Shown here in pieces: positions 47,500-59,713 of a stretch of 64,000 nt of DNA; position 1 is the stretch's first letter, and each line of letters begins with the position of its first letter. Under the pieces are notes generated by a model. That model did no database searches and was not told the DNA's origin. It was given only the letters and a program-made list of their open reading frames with translations. The position numbers and the translations under genes were made by a program. Origin of the DNA: Moringa oleifera (taxonomy: Eukaryota; Streptophyta; Magnoliopsida; Brassicales; Moringaceae); contig JAJFZO010000566.1 of the NCBI GenBank assembly GCA_021397835.1, positions 5,022,001 through 5,086,000 of the forward strand. The letters are read 5' to 3'.

Positions 47500-50400
47500 T
47501 CAAACTCTCAAGTCCTCTTGCTGCTTGCTGTCTCCGCATCTGCCTTCCAGCTTGATACATTTATACCACTTAGCGCATATAATGTAGACAACTAAATCTA
47601 TTGTTGTTAAGCCGGCTAAAAGGAAGTAAAACCTATCCAGGTGACCTCTATTGAGGTTTCCGGGTATCCATCCTGTCATGTGATCCATGGTGGAGATCTT
47701 CATTACCATGGTAACAAGCAAGCTGCTCACGTAGTTCCCCAGTGAGATTGATGTCATGCAAAGTGCGCTCCCAAAGCTTTTTAACCCATCTGGTGTTTGG
47801 GCATTGAAGAACTCCAGCTGGCCTACATACATGAAGACCTCTGATGCTCCTATGAATGCGTACTGAGGAACCTGCCAAAAGATGCTTAAGGAGCTAGAGC
47901 CTTCGCAGTGTATGCAGTCTTTCTGGGCATACTTCAGTCTGTAGCATTCAACAATTCCAGCTGAGACCATTGCCAGTACTGCGATGACAAGACCAATTCC
48001 CATTCTCTGAAGCTCTGTAAGCCCCTTGGATCCCTTCCTTTTTATTCTGCTCACAAGGGGATCAAGGACTCGCCGGTAAAGGAAGATGAAAAGTGCTACG
48101 CTGAGGATGTCAAAGCTGGACATGCTTGCTGGGGGTATGCGGAAATTTGACATTGTAGTTTTCATGGCAGCACCTTGCTCCACAAACAGAGAGGCCATTT
48201 GAGTGAAGACAACAGAGTAAATTATGGTGCAGAGCCAAATTGGGAGGAGTCTTAGTATGCATTTCACTTCCTCCACTTGTGTGATAGGGCAGAGATTCCA
48301 GGGGTTATGACCTCCCTGTTTCTGGTCGTCCATATCTCTTGAAGAGATAAAAGCTGCTCGATCCAAAAACCTGAAAAAAACCCAACAATGATTCTGATTT
48401 AGCATCCTAAGATATGGCTCGGGTTGATCAAAAGTTGGTAGGTAGCGAGTATTCAGTGAAAAAATCATGCACTGATACTTACTTGAACCCATGAGTGTGG
48501 AGTATCTTCCGGTTGCAATTCATAGAGCAGTCATTCCCATCTAGATCATACAATTCCTTCTCTCCTACCGGCATCTGAACTCTCCATTTCTTGGTTGCAG
48601 CAATCAAAACCTGGCAAAACCTGGCGAGAGGGTTGCCTGTTGGCTTGAAGTGTCTATACCTAGGAGTCCCTCCAAGAAATAAGACCAATGCCAAGAAAGC
48701 AGAACCAGTAGATGCCCAAAACCCCAATGCCCACAGCCCTTCATCTTCAAAGTAGACCAGGATAGTGTTTGAGAAGAGCTCCCCGAGGTTCAAAGCCAGG
48801 TAGAAGTAGCTGAAGAAGGCCACCTTTGAGTGTCCTTCCTTAGGGTGCTCTTCATCAAACTGATCAGCTCCAAACGTGGCAATATTCGGTTGATATCCTC
48901 CGTTTCCTAGTGCAACAAGATAGATCGACAGGTAAAACAATCCAATTTCCAGGCTCGAATGGGATCTGCACGGAGTTTCTTGATCCCCACAGCCTCTTGG
49001 TCTGATCAAGAAAATGTATGATGATAATGAGAGGGACACCAGACCCTATGATCACCATGATCAACATACATACAATTAGAATAAATCACCAAGATTATAT
49101 ACAAAAGAGAGATTTAGAGTTTTGGTGTACTTACTATGACAAAGATGACCTGAAAGATTGCACAAGTTTTGTATCTTCCCCAGTAGGAATCACTGAGGAA
49201 GGCACCCACAAGAGAGAAGATGTAGACGGTTCCAGTCCATTTGCTGACGTTGTTAGCAGCATCGGCATTGTTCTGCTGGAGCACCCTTGTAAGGAAAAGT
49301 ACCAAGTTCACCCCAACACCGAAGAAAGCAAGAGTTGCCAAACCTTGATTCACTGGTTTATTGATTCAAATAAAATGAAATACCCACTTAGTTTCAGGCT
49401 TGATCTCTGATGAGATATTGAACAAAATACAATAAAATTCTATGTGTAGATGCGGATAAACAAATTCAGAATTTCTCTTTACAAGTACAGCAGGTTGAGG
49501 ACGGTGAACATGAAGCATACAATTTTTTAATCACTTCACCTAGTCTCGTGAATTTGGTAGACCAAGAAATCCTTTTGCTACTAAAGAGCTGATTGGGTAT
49601 GCTGTTTTCTCTTCAAGTATGTGTAAAATCAGATTGGATGGCCAGAAAATTGGATGGAAAATTGTTTGTCTCATCAAAGATTATTTCTCGATTTCTAATT
49701 GTTTCTCTTAAAGGATTATGATTCATTAAATATGCTTAGGCAATATGGACATTGTCTCTAGTAAAGCATTGTAAAGCTAAGCATCCTTAGGACAAATTAT
49801 GCAAGTGGGTTCGGTAAAGCCATTTCTTCTTAGCTTTGTTCCACTAGCCATACTTTACAAGTGAAACTTTTTGTTTTCGTTTAAATTTAAATATTCATAT
49901 TCTATTTTTTTTGCCGCAAAAAATGCCCTTCTTATTCTTTTTTAATTATTTTTTTCATTAATTTCTTTGATCTCAATTTTTAAAAATAGATTAATAAATA
50001 AACATCTTATTCTCTTACCAGAAGTTCAAAGAACTTATGTAGCTATTCATTTTCGAACAGAAAGGAGTATGTGTCTTAACTGAAGGCCGGAATCTAAGTT
50101 TGCTTTTCCTATGATACGACAGATCTGTCATGACACGTCGCAGACACCCACGTCATGCAAATCAAAAGACTCCTGACGTGTAGTTCACGCCTAACTCCCA
50201 GTGCGTGCTTTCCTCGCGCATTCTCTCCCCCCCTCTCTCTCTCTCTCTCTCTCTCTATCCCTGTCGTCTAGCCCTGGAAGTTGGTGGCATATCAGCCATG
50301 GCATCACCCCTCTCTCTTTCTCTCTCTCTTGAAAACACTTCAAACTGTCTTTTTCTCTCAAAAAGTATATAGGTTTCTCTCTCTAAAAGTATACATGGTG

Positions 50401-51528
50401 CGGTGGCTTTGGATACTAGCTGGTTAATGTCCAGCATATAAGAAACTATTCTTCTCTTTGGGATTTGTTTTTCCACTTACAGTACATATAAGTTCCTTAA
50501 TGGTGCTCTACTGTCTTCGCTCTCTTATCGGCAACTGCAAACAAACAACTGCTCATCCTTATGTGTGTGCATATTATATATATATTTTCTGGGTTTTCTT
50601 CTGATAAGTTATCTAAATGAATATGAATTCCTACGCAGAACGTAGCCTCTGTGTGCGTGCGTTTGTGTCTTTGTTCACATAAAAATAGAAGGTAGAAATG
50701 CCCATTACGTATCCATGGTGCCAGGAGTCATCTATCTGGATCCTATCCTTTCTTTTACCTTCTTAAAAAAATTGAAAGAAGCATAGGATCTTCCAGAAAG
50801 TGACTCTTTCGTTTCCCATGGAAAATTTTAAAAATAAGATGAAACAACAGAGAAACAATGGAGGAATCTTTGGTTGGTCATGAGTTTTTTCCCCTCCTTT
50901 TCTGTGGGTTTTAAAGAGAACTAAAGATAGTACTAGTTAAGTTCCTAGAAGCTTGAATAGACCAATTGAAGAAGATGTTTAAGATGATTTTGGTGATCTG
51001 GGTTTTAAAATATGTAGCTTACCAAGGATGATAATCCCAGCAACCCATTGTCCAGATTTTCCTCTGATTGCAGGGCGCCCATGCCAATCCACTGTCCCAT
51101 CTTGAGTGCAAGCTTCTTCTTCCTCCTGCTTGAACTTACTCTACGTATTTTTTTGGAACAGAACCCAGAAAAAGAATTAGGAAGATATTAGATTGTGACA
51201 TGAACTACAGATTATCATCCTCATCATCATCATATATACGTATGAAAAAACTTCTATCAAATGGCATAAGCAACACAGTTAGCTTGTTAGAATTTTCCCT
51301 TTGTTTCTACAGCTATGCTTTTCAAAAGAAAGGAACAAAAAGAAAGAGAACAGAAGAGAAGAGAAGAGAGAGAGCCCTGAAAGTGAGAGCAAAATGGTAA
51401 CTAGCTATGGTGGAGAAACAGAAATGATCCTTGGACACAGAAACAGAGAGAGAAAGAGAGAGAGAGGGAAGATATTGAGGATCTCTTATACTGACCTCCT
51501 TGCAGGAATCCAGGTGAAAGCAAGCCAT
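47500..51528 (-). CDS. NPF7.3: NRT1/PTR family transporter, NPF7.3 (NRT1.5) type
   Basis: Arabidopsis NPF7.3/NRT1.5 is a plasma-membrane carrier of root pericycle cells that helps load nitrate, and potassium, into the xylem. Five minus-strand exons: 51528-51496, 51140-51023, 49352-49135, 49045-48483 and 48370-47500, with stop TGA at 47502-47500. The 600-residue product compares with 614 in Arabidopsis. It has the major-facilitator layout of about 12 hydrophobic helices with a central hydrophilic loop. NPF landmarks include VSKWTGTVYIFSLVGAFLSD, GGYQPNIATFGADQFDEE, FSYFYLALNLG, VVFTQMASLFVEQGAAM and IFWQVPQYAFIGASEVFMYV. At helix 1 the usual ExxER proton-coupling motif is replaced by QGLAT (53-57), as in this subfamily. 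The duplication in which this gene lies begins inside exon 4 (48936). Confidence 0.95.
50135..50179. promoter_or_regulatory. Cluster of three ACGT-core motifs in intron 2 of NPF7.3
   Basis: ACGT cores at 50135-50138, 50150-50153 and 50176-50179 resemble bZIP (G-box/ABRE) sites. They precede a CT-rich run (50221-50260). In the duplicated copy the same three are at 58322, 58337 and 58363, and the first is a full CACGTG. Sequence evidence only; an intronic enhancer or internal promoter is a guess. Confidence 0.35.
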
Positions 51529-54500
51529 TGCTGGTCTTGATCAGAAGAGAGAGGGTCCTATGGTGTAATGCAGAAGATGAAAGCAGAGGAAGAAGTTAAG
51601 CTGGTTATGATCAGCGACAGAAAGAGAGTGAGAGAGGTTTATGCAAAGAGAGAGAAGGGGAAGCAATGAATAAATAGACGGTAGGAAAGTGATATGGACG
51701 GTGGAAATCTCTATGGATTAAAGAAAGAATAGAAGTGGACACTCACATGCCCAAATCATCCAAATTAATTCAATATATAACAAAATGTATTTAATTAATT
51801 CGGCTCAGAAAGGAACGTCAGCTTCTTTTCCACTTCTTTTTGTTTTATGGGTTACGAGAATTTCTTCTAGTTTTTGCTTTCTTTTAATTAAAATGAAGTG
51901 TGCCCTTATGTTGAAGGGTGTCAGACCTAATTAGGGGTCCCTCTCTATCTGGTATCACATCCATCCTTGGTGTCCCTCATTTCATTGGGTTTGATAATGA
52001 CTGGGTCGAGACAAATGGTTTCCCAGAATTTTGAAAAGTGCCTACTTCCACAATTCAATTCCCCCAAACTTCTAACAATTGATATCAGAGTCAAATTCAA
52101 TTCGCTATTTAATATTCTTTTTTTTGTGATGTTTGTCCATTCATTGTTTAGAATACCCAAAAAGAGAAAAAAAAATTATATCTCAGACTTTATACACATT
52201 AAAAGATTTAAAATTTTATAACGAAAAAATAGATCATACTAATTATTGGTCTTTAAGAAAATCTTTTAATAAGCATGAGTAATATATTCGAATGGATTGA
52301 AGGCTTTCGGAAAGTGTTCAAAATATGATATTGTAAAAATTTAGTAAATTTTATTATTTAAATAAAAAATTATGATAAAATTTTGTAAATGAATTTATAA
52401 GATTATTGCCAAAATTTATTGAGCAAAGCAACCTAAAAACATGTTACTCATGCTTTGAAGTTGAGGATTATTTCGACCCGATAACAAGGTTGATCTTTAT
52501 ATTATTTTGTACATTTGGAGTTAATAGCAATTTAACTTGCACATATTTAGTCATCACCTTGCTTTAATAACAATGTTGATTATAATCAACCTATTTTGTT
52601 TAAAGAATCAATATGCACTCTAAGTTAATTTTCAATATATTCCGACACATGAAAAAGTTTCATAAAGCATCGAGAACGCATTTTAATAGCATTGCAAAGG
52701 AATTAAATTAGGGAAAACTCATTTTTTTTATGAAATATACTATTTAATTATCTTAATTATCAATTACAAGTTTTCAACTTTGACATCAATCTCCTAATAT
52801 TCTTTCAAAATGTTGCCTTACTTGAATGATCTTCATGGTTATCGCTCTTAATTAAGAAGAACTACTTAAATTAGTCAAAGCTATTACTCATAAACATAAG
52901 CCTCCAAGTTGTTGTTTATATGCATGCATGTACTATATATATATACTTCAAAAAAGTTAATTTCCTTTTTGTCAATCGAGTTCGGAGAACCAAGAAGAGA
53001 TAATCTTGTGATAGAATTATTCATTTTGATTTGCGAAATAAATGATTTAATTATTAATCACAAATTCTTGACTTTGCATCTAACATCTTAATCTTTACTC
53101 CCTCAATTATTATGATAAAGGATAAGATTCCACAAATATGTCCATTTCCTAGATGGCAAAAAGGATTTCTCCCTTTAGTGGCAACAACAAGGTAGTTGAT
53201 GGAGTGTCTCTCTTGTAAATGTTTAACTTCGAATTGTTATAAACAATAATACACTCTTTCCTAGATAACTCATTCTCTCACAAGATTCTATTATGCAAAT
53301 TCTCAAGCATCTTCGATGTCATTTGCTTGTAAATGTCCCATAATGAATGAATAAAGGAAAATAGATCCCACGGCTTTTATGCCTAAAGTGAGAAGCAAAA
53401 GTAATATATGCTAGCAATCATACTAAAATGAAGCACTTAATTATTTGCTTAAAGATTCTCATGCTTAACTAACTAGCTAGGTTAATGCTCCTATAAGTTA
53501 CATGTTTTCTCTTCTTTCCATGCACCAGAAAGACATCCAAAGATTGTTTGCTTTATATGTCACCCTTTTTAATAGATGTTGTTGAAAGAGTCCTTATATC
53601 ATTTTTGCTTGTACCTTTGTTTATAACTGTAATTAAAAGTACTAATTAATATTACTATATCATTTCACTTCGACACCAGTTATTTCGTTTATCTTCCGGC
53701 TGGCCATCAAATAGATGATGTAATTTCTGAATCCTTAAGGTATACAATCAAAGATTGGCACATTCATAGACTACAAAGGGAACATAAGGTGTTCTTTCGC
53801 TTTGTGATAACTGCCTTGCATAGATTAAGGATTCAAATTGTTAGGCAATGACCAATAATTAAGTTCTTGTCCTCGTTGTTTCTATTTGGTTATATATATA
53901 TATATCGTCAATACTTCCATAATGCATCACCTCAATTAAAAACATTGCTGTCTTCCACTATGTTGCATGGTTAAGGTTTAATTTACAACCATTTAGACAC
54001 TTTGCTAATTGTTAGGGTTTAATTTACAACTCACGAGGCATGAATGTACATATTCATAACAAGGTCATTAGAAGCCTTTTTTTCATTTCATCTTCACGTC
54101 TTATAGCTTATCCATTTCCAATTAAACTCCAATAAGCCTCACCTAGAAGCTTGTTTATGTTGTAAAGCGAAAAATGATAAGCTACACACAAGGGGATACA
54201 ATTGTTAAGCATGACCTAAATGACACTTCTAACTCCCTTTAATCTTAGGTGAGAAAAAAAGAATACAAACAAGTTCACCACTATTATTATTATTATTATT
54301 ATTATTTGTGCTTGTGGGATAGCACTAAGCATTGCTTATAGGTAATGACAACACAAGCTCCATTGGTATTGTTATAATGACATTTATCATCAACATTCGA
54401 CGTACCAAGATTTTTTAATAATTTAATTTTATATTTTTTAATTTTTTTTAAAAAATAACTGATACATGCTAAATACGTTCATTAAGCATATAGACACGAT

Positions 54501-57063
54501 TCTTCAACTTTTTACATCTATGGATTGAAGAAACTTTAAGAGAATAAACAAGTACTCATATCAAACACTAGACTAATTATACATCTAATACTCATATGTG
54601 AATTTGAGTAATTAATATATATTTCAATGTATAGCAAGAAATCATAGGTATATTTATCTTATACGTTGTTTATCAAGATTAAGATACGTGTTAATTAATT
54701 ACTGTGAAACGTGATTGCTCTTATTTTGTTCATACACCAACTTATCATCAATGGAAAAACAACATGAATCCCTATTTGGATTTTCTATTACGCATGCATA
54801 CACTAAAGATGTTGCCTTTGCTACATTGCTTCCAATATATTAACTTAAAGCTTGCATCCATGAGTCATATCCCACTAGCATCTTTTTCTAAACATCCATA
54901 TCATGACCAAATTAGTTGAAATATCCACCTAAAGTTGCATCATCACTAAATGGATTTTGAGATAGATAGTGACATGTTTTAAATCCATGTTCACAAGCAC
55001 ATCTTTAAGGTTTCATTGGTTGCAAAAGTGTGGTGCCATAGCTAGGAGGAACAATTTTTCTTCTACCAAATCAAATATCAAACTTTTTTCATTGTTTTCC
55101 CCATAACCCAATTGTCTCTTCTTCATCCACTTTTAGTGTTTTCTATTCACAAATTCACTTATCAATCCCTTCATATACTTATAAGGTCAAAAATGAACTA
55201 AAACCATTTAATTTGGCCGATGGATTATCAGTAGCATATGCTTTGATGCGTATGTCATGTTAGTTATCAAAACAATAAGTTTATTGAACATTACGAGTAA
55301 TCTCCCAATAGATTTACACTTATGTTGCCCTTGTAAACAATGGATTAGGTCATATTAGTGGTAATGAAGGAAATAATCATCACTTCAAAATGAATCTCAA
55401 CTTGGTTATTTGCATTGTCATTAGCCACTAAACAAATGGGGGCCTAACCCTAATAGAGCCCTTCGATTTAATTCATTAATTTAGCACCACAAATGTTCTA
55501 AGGATCAATTACATCCATGAATTACGCTCACAAAAATTTCATTGGGGTCCCACTCGAAAGCTCCCTTTTCATTAACTCTCTACCATGTATAGAAGCTGAA
55601 GCTAGATTCGAAAGATAATGGAGTTCGATCAGTAAATTAATCTTGACCTGCTCTCCTTTAATCAACATATCTTCCTACAGATTATCTAAATAGTTTCAAC
55701 CATAAAGGACAACCTTGATCATCAGCATAAGCAGAAGCACAGTATTATATGCATTGATTTAAGAAACAATTTAATTCTTAATGGTAGACAAAGTTCACTT
55801 TGCTAGTGGAATAGAGGTAGAAGCTTCATTCAACGGGTCCATAACTTATCTTTTCAGTTAGGTCATGCCACAAACCAAGTACGCTTATGGTATATATTTA
55901 TTTAATATTTTATGTTTGGTATATCACCAAAGTGTCTCACCAATTTCATATCGTAACGAAGCATTTAATTCTCATAAGATATTAAAAACTTTTTTTTAAG
56001 TGCCACAATAATACACCAACTGCACATTTTTATTATAGTTTTCAGAACTAAAACTCATGACCCAAAGATCAACGAAATTTATAATTAAGAAAATCTTAAC
56101 AACATATCAAGACTCTCATTAGCATTAATTTTGTTGATGACCCATTTAATTAAACAATATGATTAACAACACCCACATTGTAGTTAATTAACTTGACTTA
56201 CATGATCATATCACATAATCATATTGAGAGCTGGCTCGCTAGCTAGCTGTGGAATAATCGAAAATCATATACTGCATTTCTTAGTTGAGATTGAAACTTA
56301 TCTAATAGACCATGCTGATGATGTCAGATGGCATTCACTAGGAAGAGAGGAGCAACAAATATTTCCTATCCTAAATTCTATTTAATGGCTGCATAAAACT
56401 TGGTCATGACATGACAGTGAGCATTATTATTACAATATTCTGTGTCCGGTTGCTCTATTGACCCACATTTTATATTAGCAGATATGCCAAGAATTTGCCT
56501 AGTTGGTATTATATAAACCAAGATATTGCGGTAACCTAATATGAACCTAAAATGGTAGTACTGTAAAGCAACCAAATCTATCTGCAACCCACAATCCATA
56601 CGCAAGATCTATGATTGGATAACTTTGATTATTATTCGAACTTGAAACCCTGGATTAGTGAAAGGGATTAATCGTCTGCTAAACAAGTCCGATTACAAGT
56701 CCATTAATTGGTCCTTATTAGAAGAAGAATCAGAAGCTCGTGGCTTCATTGATATGACTTAGGCCTAATTCGAATCCATTAAGGTTGGTGCCATTAGTAT
56801 CATCTGTCATGTGCTCACAAAATTATCGATGATATTTACGTTTAAGAAAACAGAATTCGATGTGCCTTGAAGCATTGGTTAATTTCTTCGAAAGAGAAAA
56901 GGGAAAGCAGTTCCTCATACGTTTGAAACTATTGCGTAAGGAGGCAGAGGTCTAGCTTTTCTCCTAGACAATAAAGCTCTTGTAGTTATCAACCAAACCA
57001 AGAAAAATAATGTAACCCACTTTGTGTAGATACTTCATGGATGCAACACGTTGTGGTCCTGCT
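51529..57063. other. NPF7.3 upstream region, no further gene recognised
   Basis: 51529-51750 is purine-rich leader and promoter sequence conserved in the second copy. The rest is AT-rich with scattered microsatellites, including (ATT)n at 54282-54306, which is absent from the second copy. ORFs of 60-84 codons are not conserved as ORFs between the two copies, which argues against coding. Confidence 0.55.
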
Positions 57064-57924
57064 AACAATCCAATTTCCAGGCTCGAATGGGATCTGCAAC
57101 GATTTTCTTGATCCCTACAGCCTCTTGGTCTGATCAAGAAAATGTATGATGATAATGAGAGAGACAGCCGACCCTGTGTTCACCATGATCAACATAGATA
57201 AATTAGAATAGATCACCGAGATCATATACAAAAGACAGATTCAGAGTTTTAGTGTACTTACTATGGCAAAGATGACCTGAAATATTGCACAAGTTTTGTA
57301 TCCTCCCCAGTGGGAATCACTGAGGAAGGCACCCACAAGAGAGAAGATGTAGACGGTCCCAGTCCATTTGCTGACATTGTTAGCAGCATCGGCATTGTTC
57401 TGCTGGACCACACGTGTAAGGAAAAGCACCAAGTTCACCCAAACACCGAAGAAAGCAAGAGTTACCAAACCTTGGTTCACTGTTTTGTTGATTGAAATAA
57501 AATGAAATACCGACTTAGTTTCAGGCTTGATTTCTGATGAGATATTGAACAAAATACAATAAAATTCTATATGAAGATGCCAAAGCTTTCAGAAAATTCA
57601 GAATTTCTCTTTATAAGTTTAGCAGGCTGAGGATGATGAACATGAAGCATACAATTTTTTAATCACTTCACCTTGTCTCTTGAATTTGGTAGACCAAGAA
57701 ATCCTTTTGCTACTAAAGAGCTGATATGGGGTATGCTGTTTTCTCTTCAAGTGTGTATAAAATCAGATTGGATGGCCAGAAAATTGGATGGATAATTGTC
57801 TCGGTCTCATCAATGATTATTTCTCCATTTTCTAATTGTTTCTCTTGAAGGACCGTGATTCATTAAATATGCTTAGTCAATATGGACTTTGTCTCTAGTA
57901 AAGCATTGTAAAGCTAAGCATCCC

Positions 57925-58020
57925 TAGGACAAATTACACAAGTGGGTTCGGTAAAGCCATTTCCTCGGATGCTTAGGACAAATTACGCAAGTGGTTTCGG
58001 TAAAGACATTTCTTCTTAGC
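57925..58020. repeat. 49-bp duplication specific to the second copy
   Basis: Units starting at 57925 and 57974 share 'taggacaaatta' and 'ttcggtaaag'. The first copy (about 49789-49835) has the unit once, so this arose after the 8-kb duplication. Confidence 0.85.
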
Positions 58021-58482
58021 TTCTTCCACTAGCCATACTTTTCAAGTCAAACTTTTGTCTTCGTTTAAATTTAGATATTCATTTCTAATTGTTCTGCCTA
58101 AATTTAAGTCACCAAAAAAGCCCTTCTTATTCTTTTTTATTTTTTTTCATTTATTTCTTTGATATAAAATTTTTAAAATAGATTAATAAATAAATATCTT
58201 ATTCTCTTAACAGAAGTTCAACTTATGTAGCTATACATTTTCGAACACGAAGAAGTATGTGCATTAACTGAAGGCCGAATCTAAGTTTGGTTTCCCTACC
58301 ATACGACAGATCTGTCATGACACGTGGCAGACACCCACGTCATGCAAATCAAAAGACTCATGACGTGTAGTTCACGCCTAACTCTCAGTGCGTGCTTTCC
58401 TCGTGCACTCTCTCTCACGATCTCCATCCCTGTCGTCTTACCACTGGAAGTCCGTGGCATATTAGCCATGGCATCACCCCCA

Positions 58483-58509
58483 CCCCCCCCCCCCCCCCCC
58501 CCCCCCCCC
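58483..58509 (+). repeat. C27 homopolymer
   Basis: Twenty-seven consecutive C residues, with further C-runs on both sides. The first copy has only CCCC followed by CT repeats at the matching place (about 50305-50325). Confidence 0.95.
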
Positions 58510-59713
58510 ACCCCCTCTCTCTCTCTCAAACACTTCAAAATGTCTCTTCCTCACAGAAAGTATATAGGTTTCTCTCTCTGAAAGTATCCATGGTGCGGTG
58601 GCTTGATACTAGCTGGTTAATGTCCACCATGTATGAAGCTATTCTTCACTTTGAGCTTTGTTTTTCCACTTGCAGTACGTATAAATTCCTTAATGGTGCT
58701 CTACTGTCCTTGCTCTCTTATCAGCAACTGCAAACATACAACTGCTCATCCTTATGTGTGTGCATATTATATATATTTTTTGGTTTTTCTTCTGATAAGT
58801 TATCTAAATGATTGTGAATTCCTATGCAGATCGTAGCCTCTGTGTGCGTGCGTTTGTGTCTTTGTTCACATAAAAATAAAAGGTAGAAATGCCCATTACG
58901 TATCCATGGTGCCAGGAGTCATCTATCTGGATCCTATCCTTTATTTTTCCTTCTTAAAAAAAATTAAAAAAAGCATACGATCCTCCAGAAAGTGACTCTT
59001 TTGCTTCCCACGGAAAATTTTAAAAATAAGATGAAACAAACAGAGAAACAATGAAGGAATCTTTGATGTTTTGTCCTTGTTTTCTTTGGGTTTTAAGAGA
59101 GCTAAAGATAGTACAAGTTAAGTTCCTAGAAGCTTGAATAGACCAAGGATTTGAGGTGTTTAAGATGATTTTGGTGATCTGGGTTTTAAAATATGTAGCT
59201 TACCAAGGATGATAATCCCAGCAACCCATTGTCCAGATGGTCCTTTGATTGCAGAGCAGCCATGCCAATCCACTGTCCCATCTTGAGTGCAAGCTTCTTC
59301 TTCCTCCTACTTGAACTTACTCTACATATTTTTTTCGGACAGAACCCAGATTGTGACATGAGCTACAGATTATCATCCTCATCATCATCATATATACGTA
59401 TCAAAAGACTTCTATCAAATGGCAGATATCCTTGCATAAGCAACCCAATTGGCTTATCAGAATTTTCCCTTTGTTTTTACAGCTATGCTTTTCATCTCTA
59501 AATCAAAAGAAAGGAACAAAAAGAAAGAGAGCAGAAGAGATGAGAAGAGAGACAGCGCTGAAAGTGAGAGCAAAATGGTTACTAGCTATGGTGGGTAGAA
59601 ACAGAAATGATCCTTGGACACAGAAACAGGGAGAGAGAGACAGAGAGAGAGGGAAGCTTTGGAGGATCGCTTATACTGACCTCCTTGCAGGAATCCAGGT
59701 GAAAGCAAGCCAT

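Larger units (their letters stand above)
48936..57063. repeat. Tandem duplication, first copy (period about 8.13 kb)
   Basis: Sequence from 48936 onward reappears in the same orientation from 57064 to the right edge, where base 64000 matches about 55869. The offset is 8128 at the left and 8131 at the right. If the junction at 57063/57064 is a simple tandem join, the unit ends at 57063. Copies differ by scattered substitutions and indels, so the duplication is not recent. Confidence 0.92.
57064..59713 (-). pseudogene. Truncated NPF7.3 pseudogene
   Basis: Minus-strand counterparts of exon 1 (59713-59681), exon 2 (59321-59204), exon 3 (57479-57262) and the first 110 bases of exon 4 (57173-57064) are present with splice sites kept. 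Exon 4 is cut off at the duplication junction inside LEIGLFYLSIY. The frame then runs into unrelated sequence for about 30 codons before a TAG. Exon 2 has a nonsense codon: CAG of the intact gene is TAG at 59309-59307, codon 16. Amino-acid changes occur in conserved positions (RPAIRGKSG becomes CSAIKGPSG). Helices 4-12 are missing, so it cannot code for a carrier. Confidence 0.92.

Noticed and set aside
49018..49410. 130-codon plus ORF
   Set aside because: Antisense to NPF7.3 exon 3; the similar plus ORF at 57310-57495 is antisense to the pseudogene exon.
54704..54919. 71-codon plus ORF upstream of NPF7.3
   Set aside because: The matching part of the second copy (about 62830-63060) has indels that break the frame, so coding is unlikely.
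58324..58811. Proline-rich plus ORFs up to 139 codons over the C27 tract
   Set aside because: The proline run is only the C homopolymer read as codons, and the frames are not open in the matching part of the first copy.
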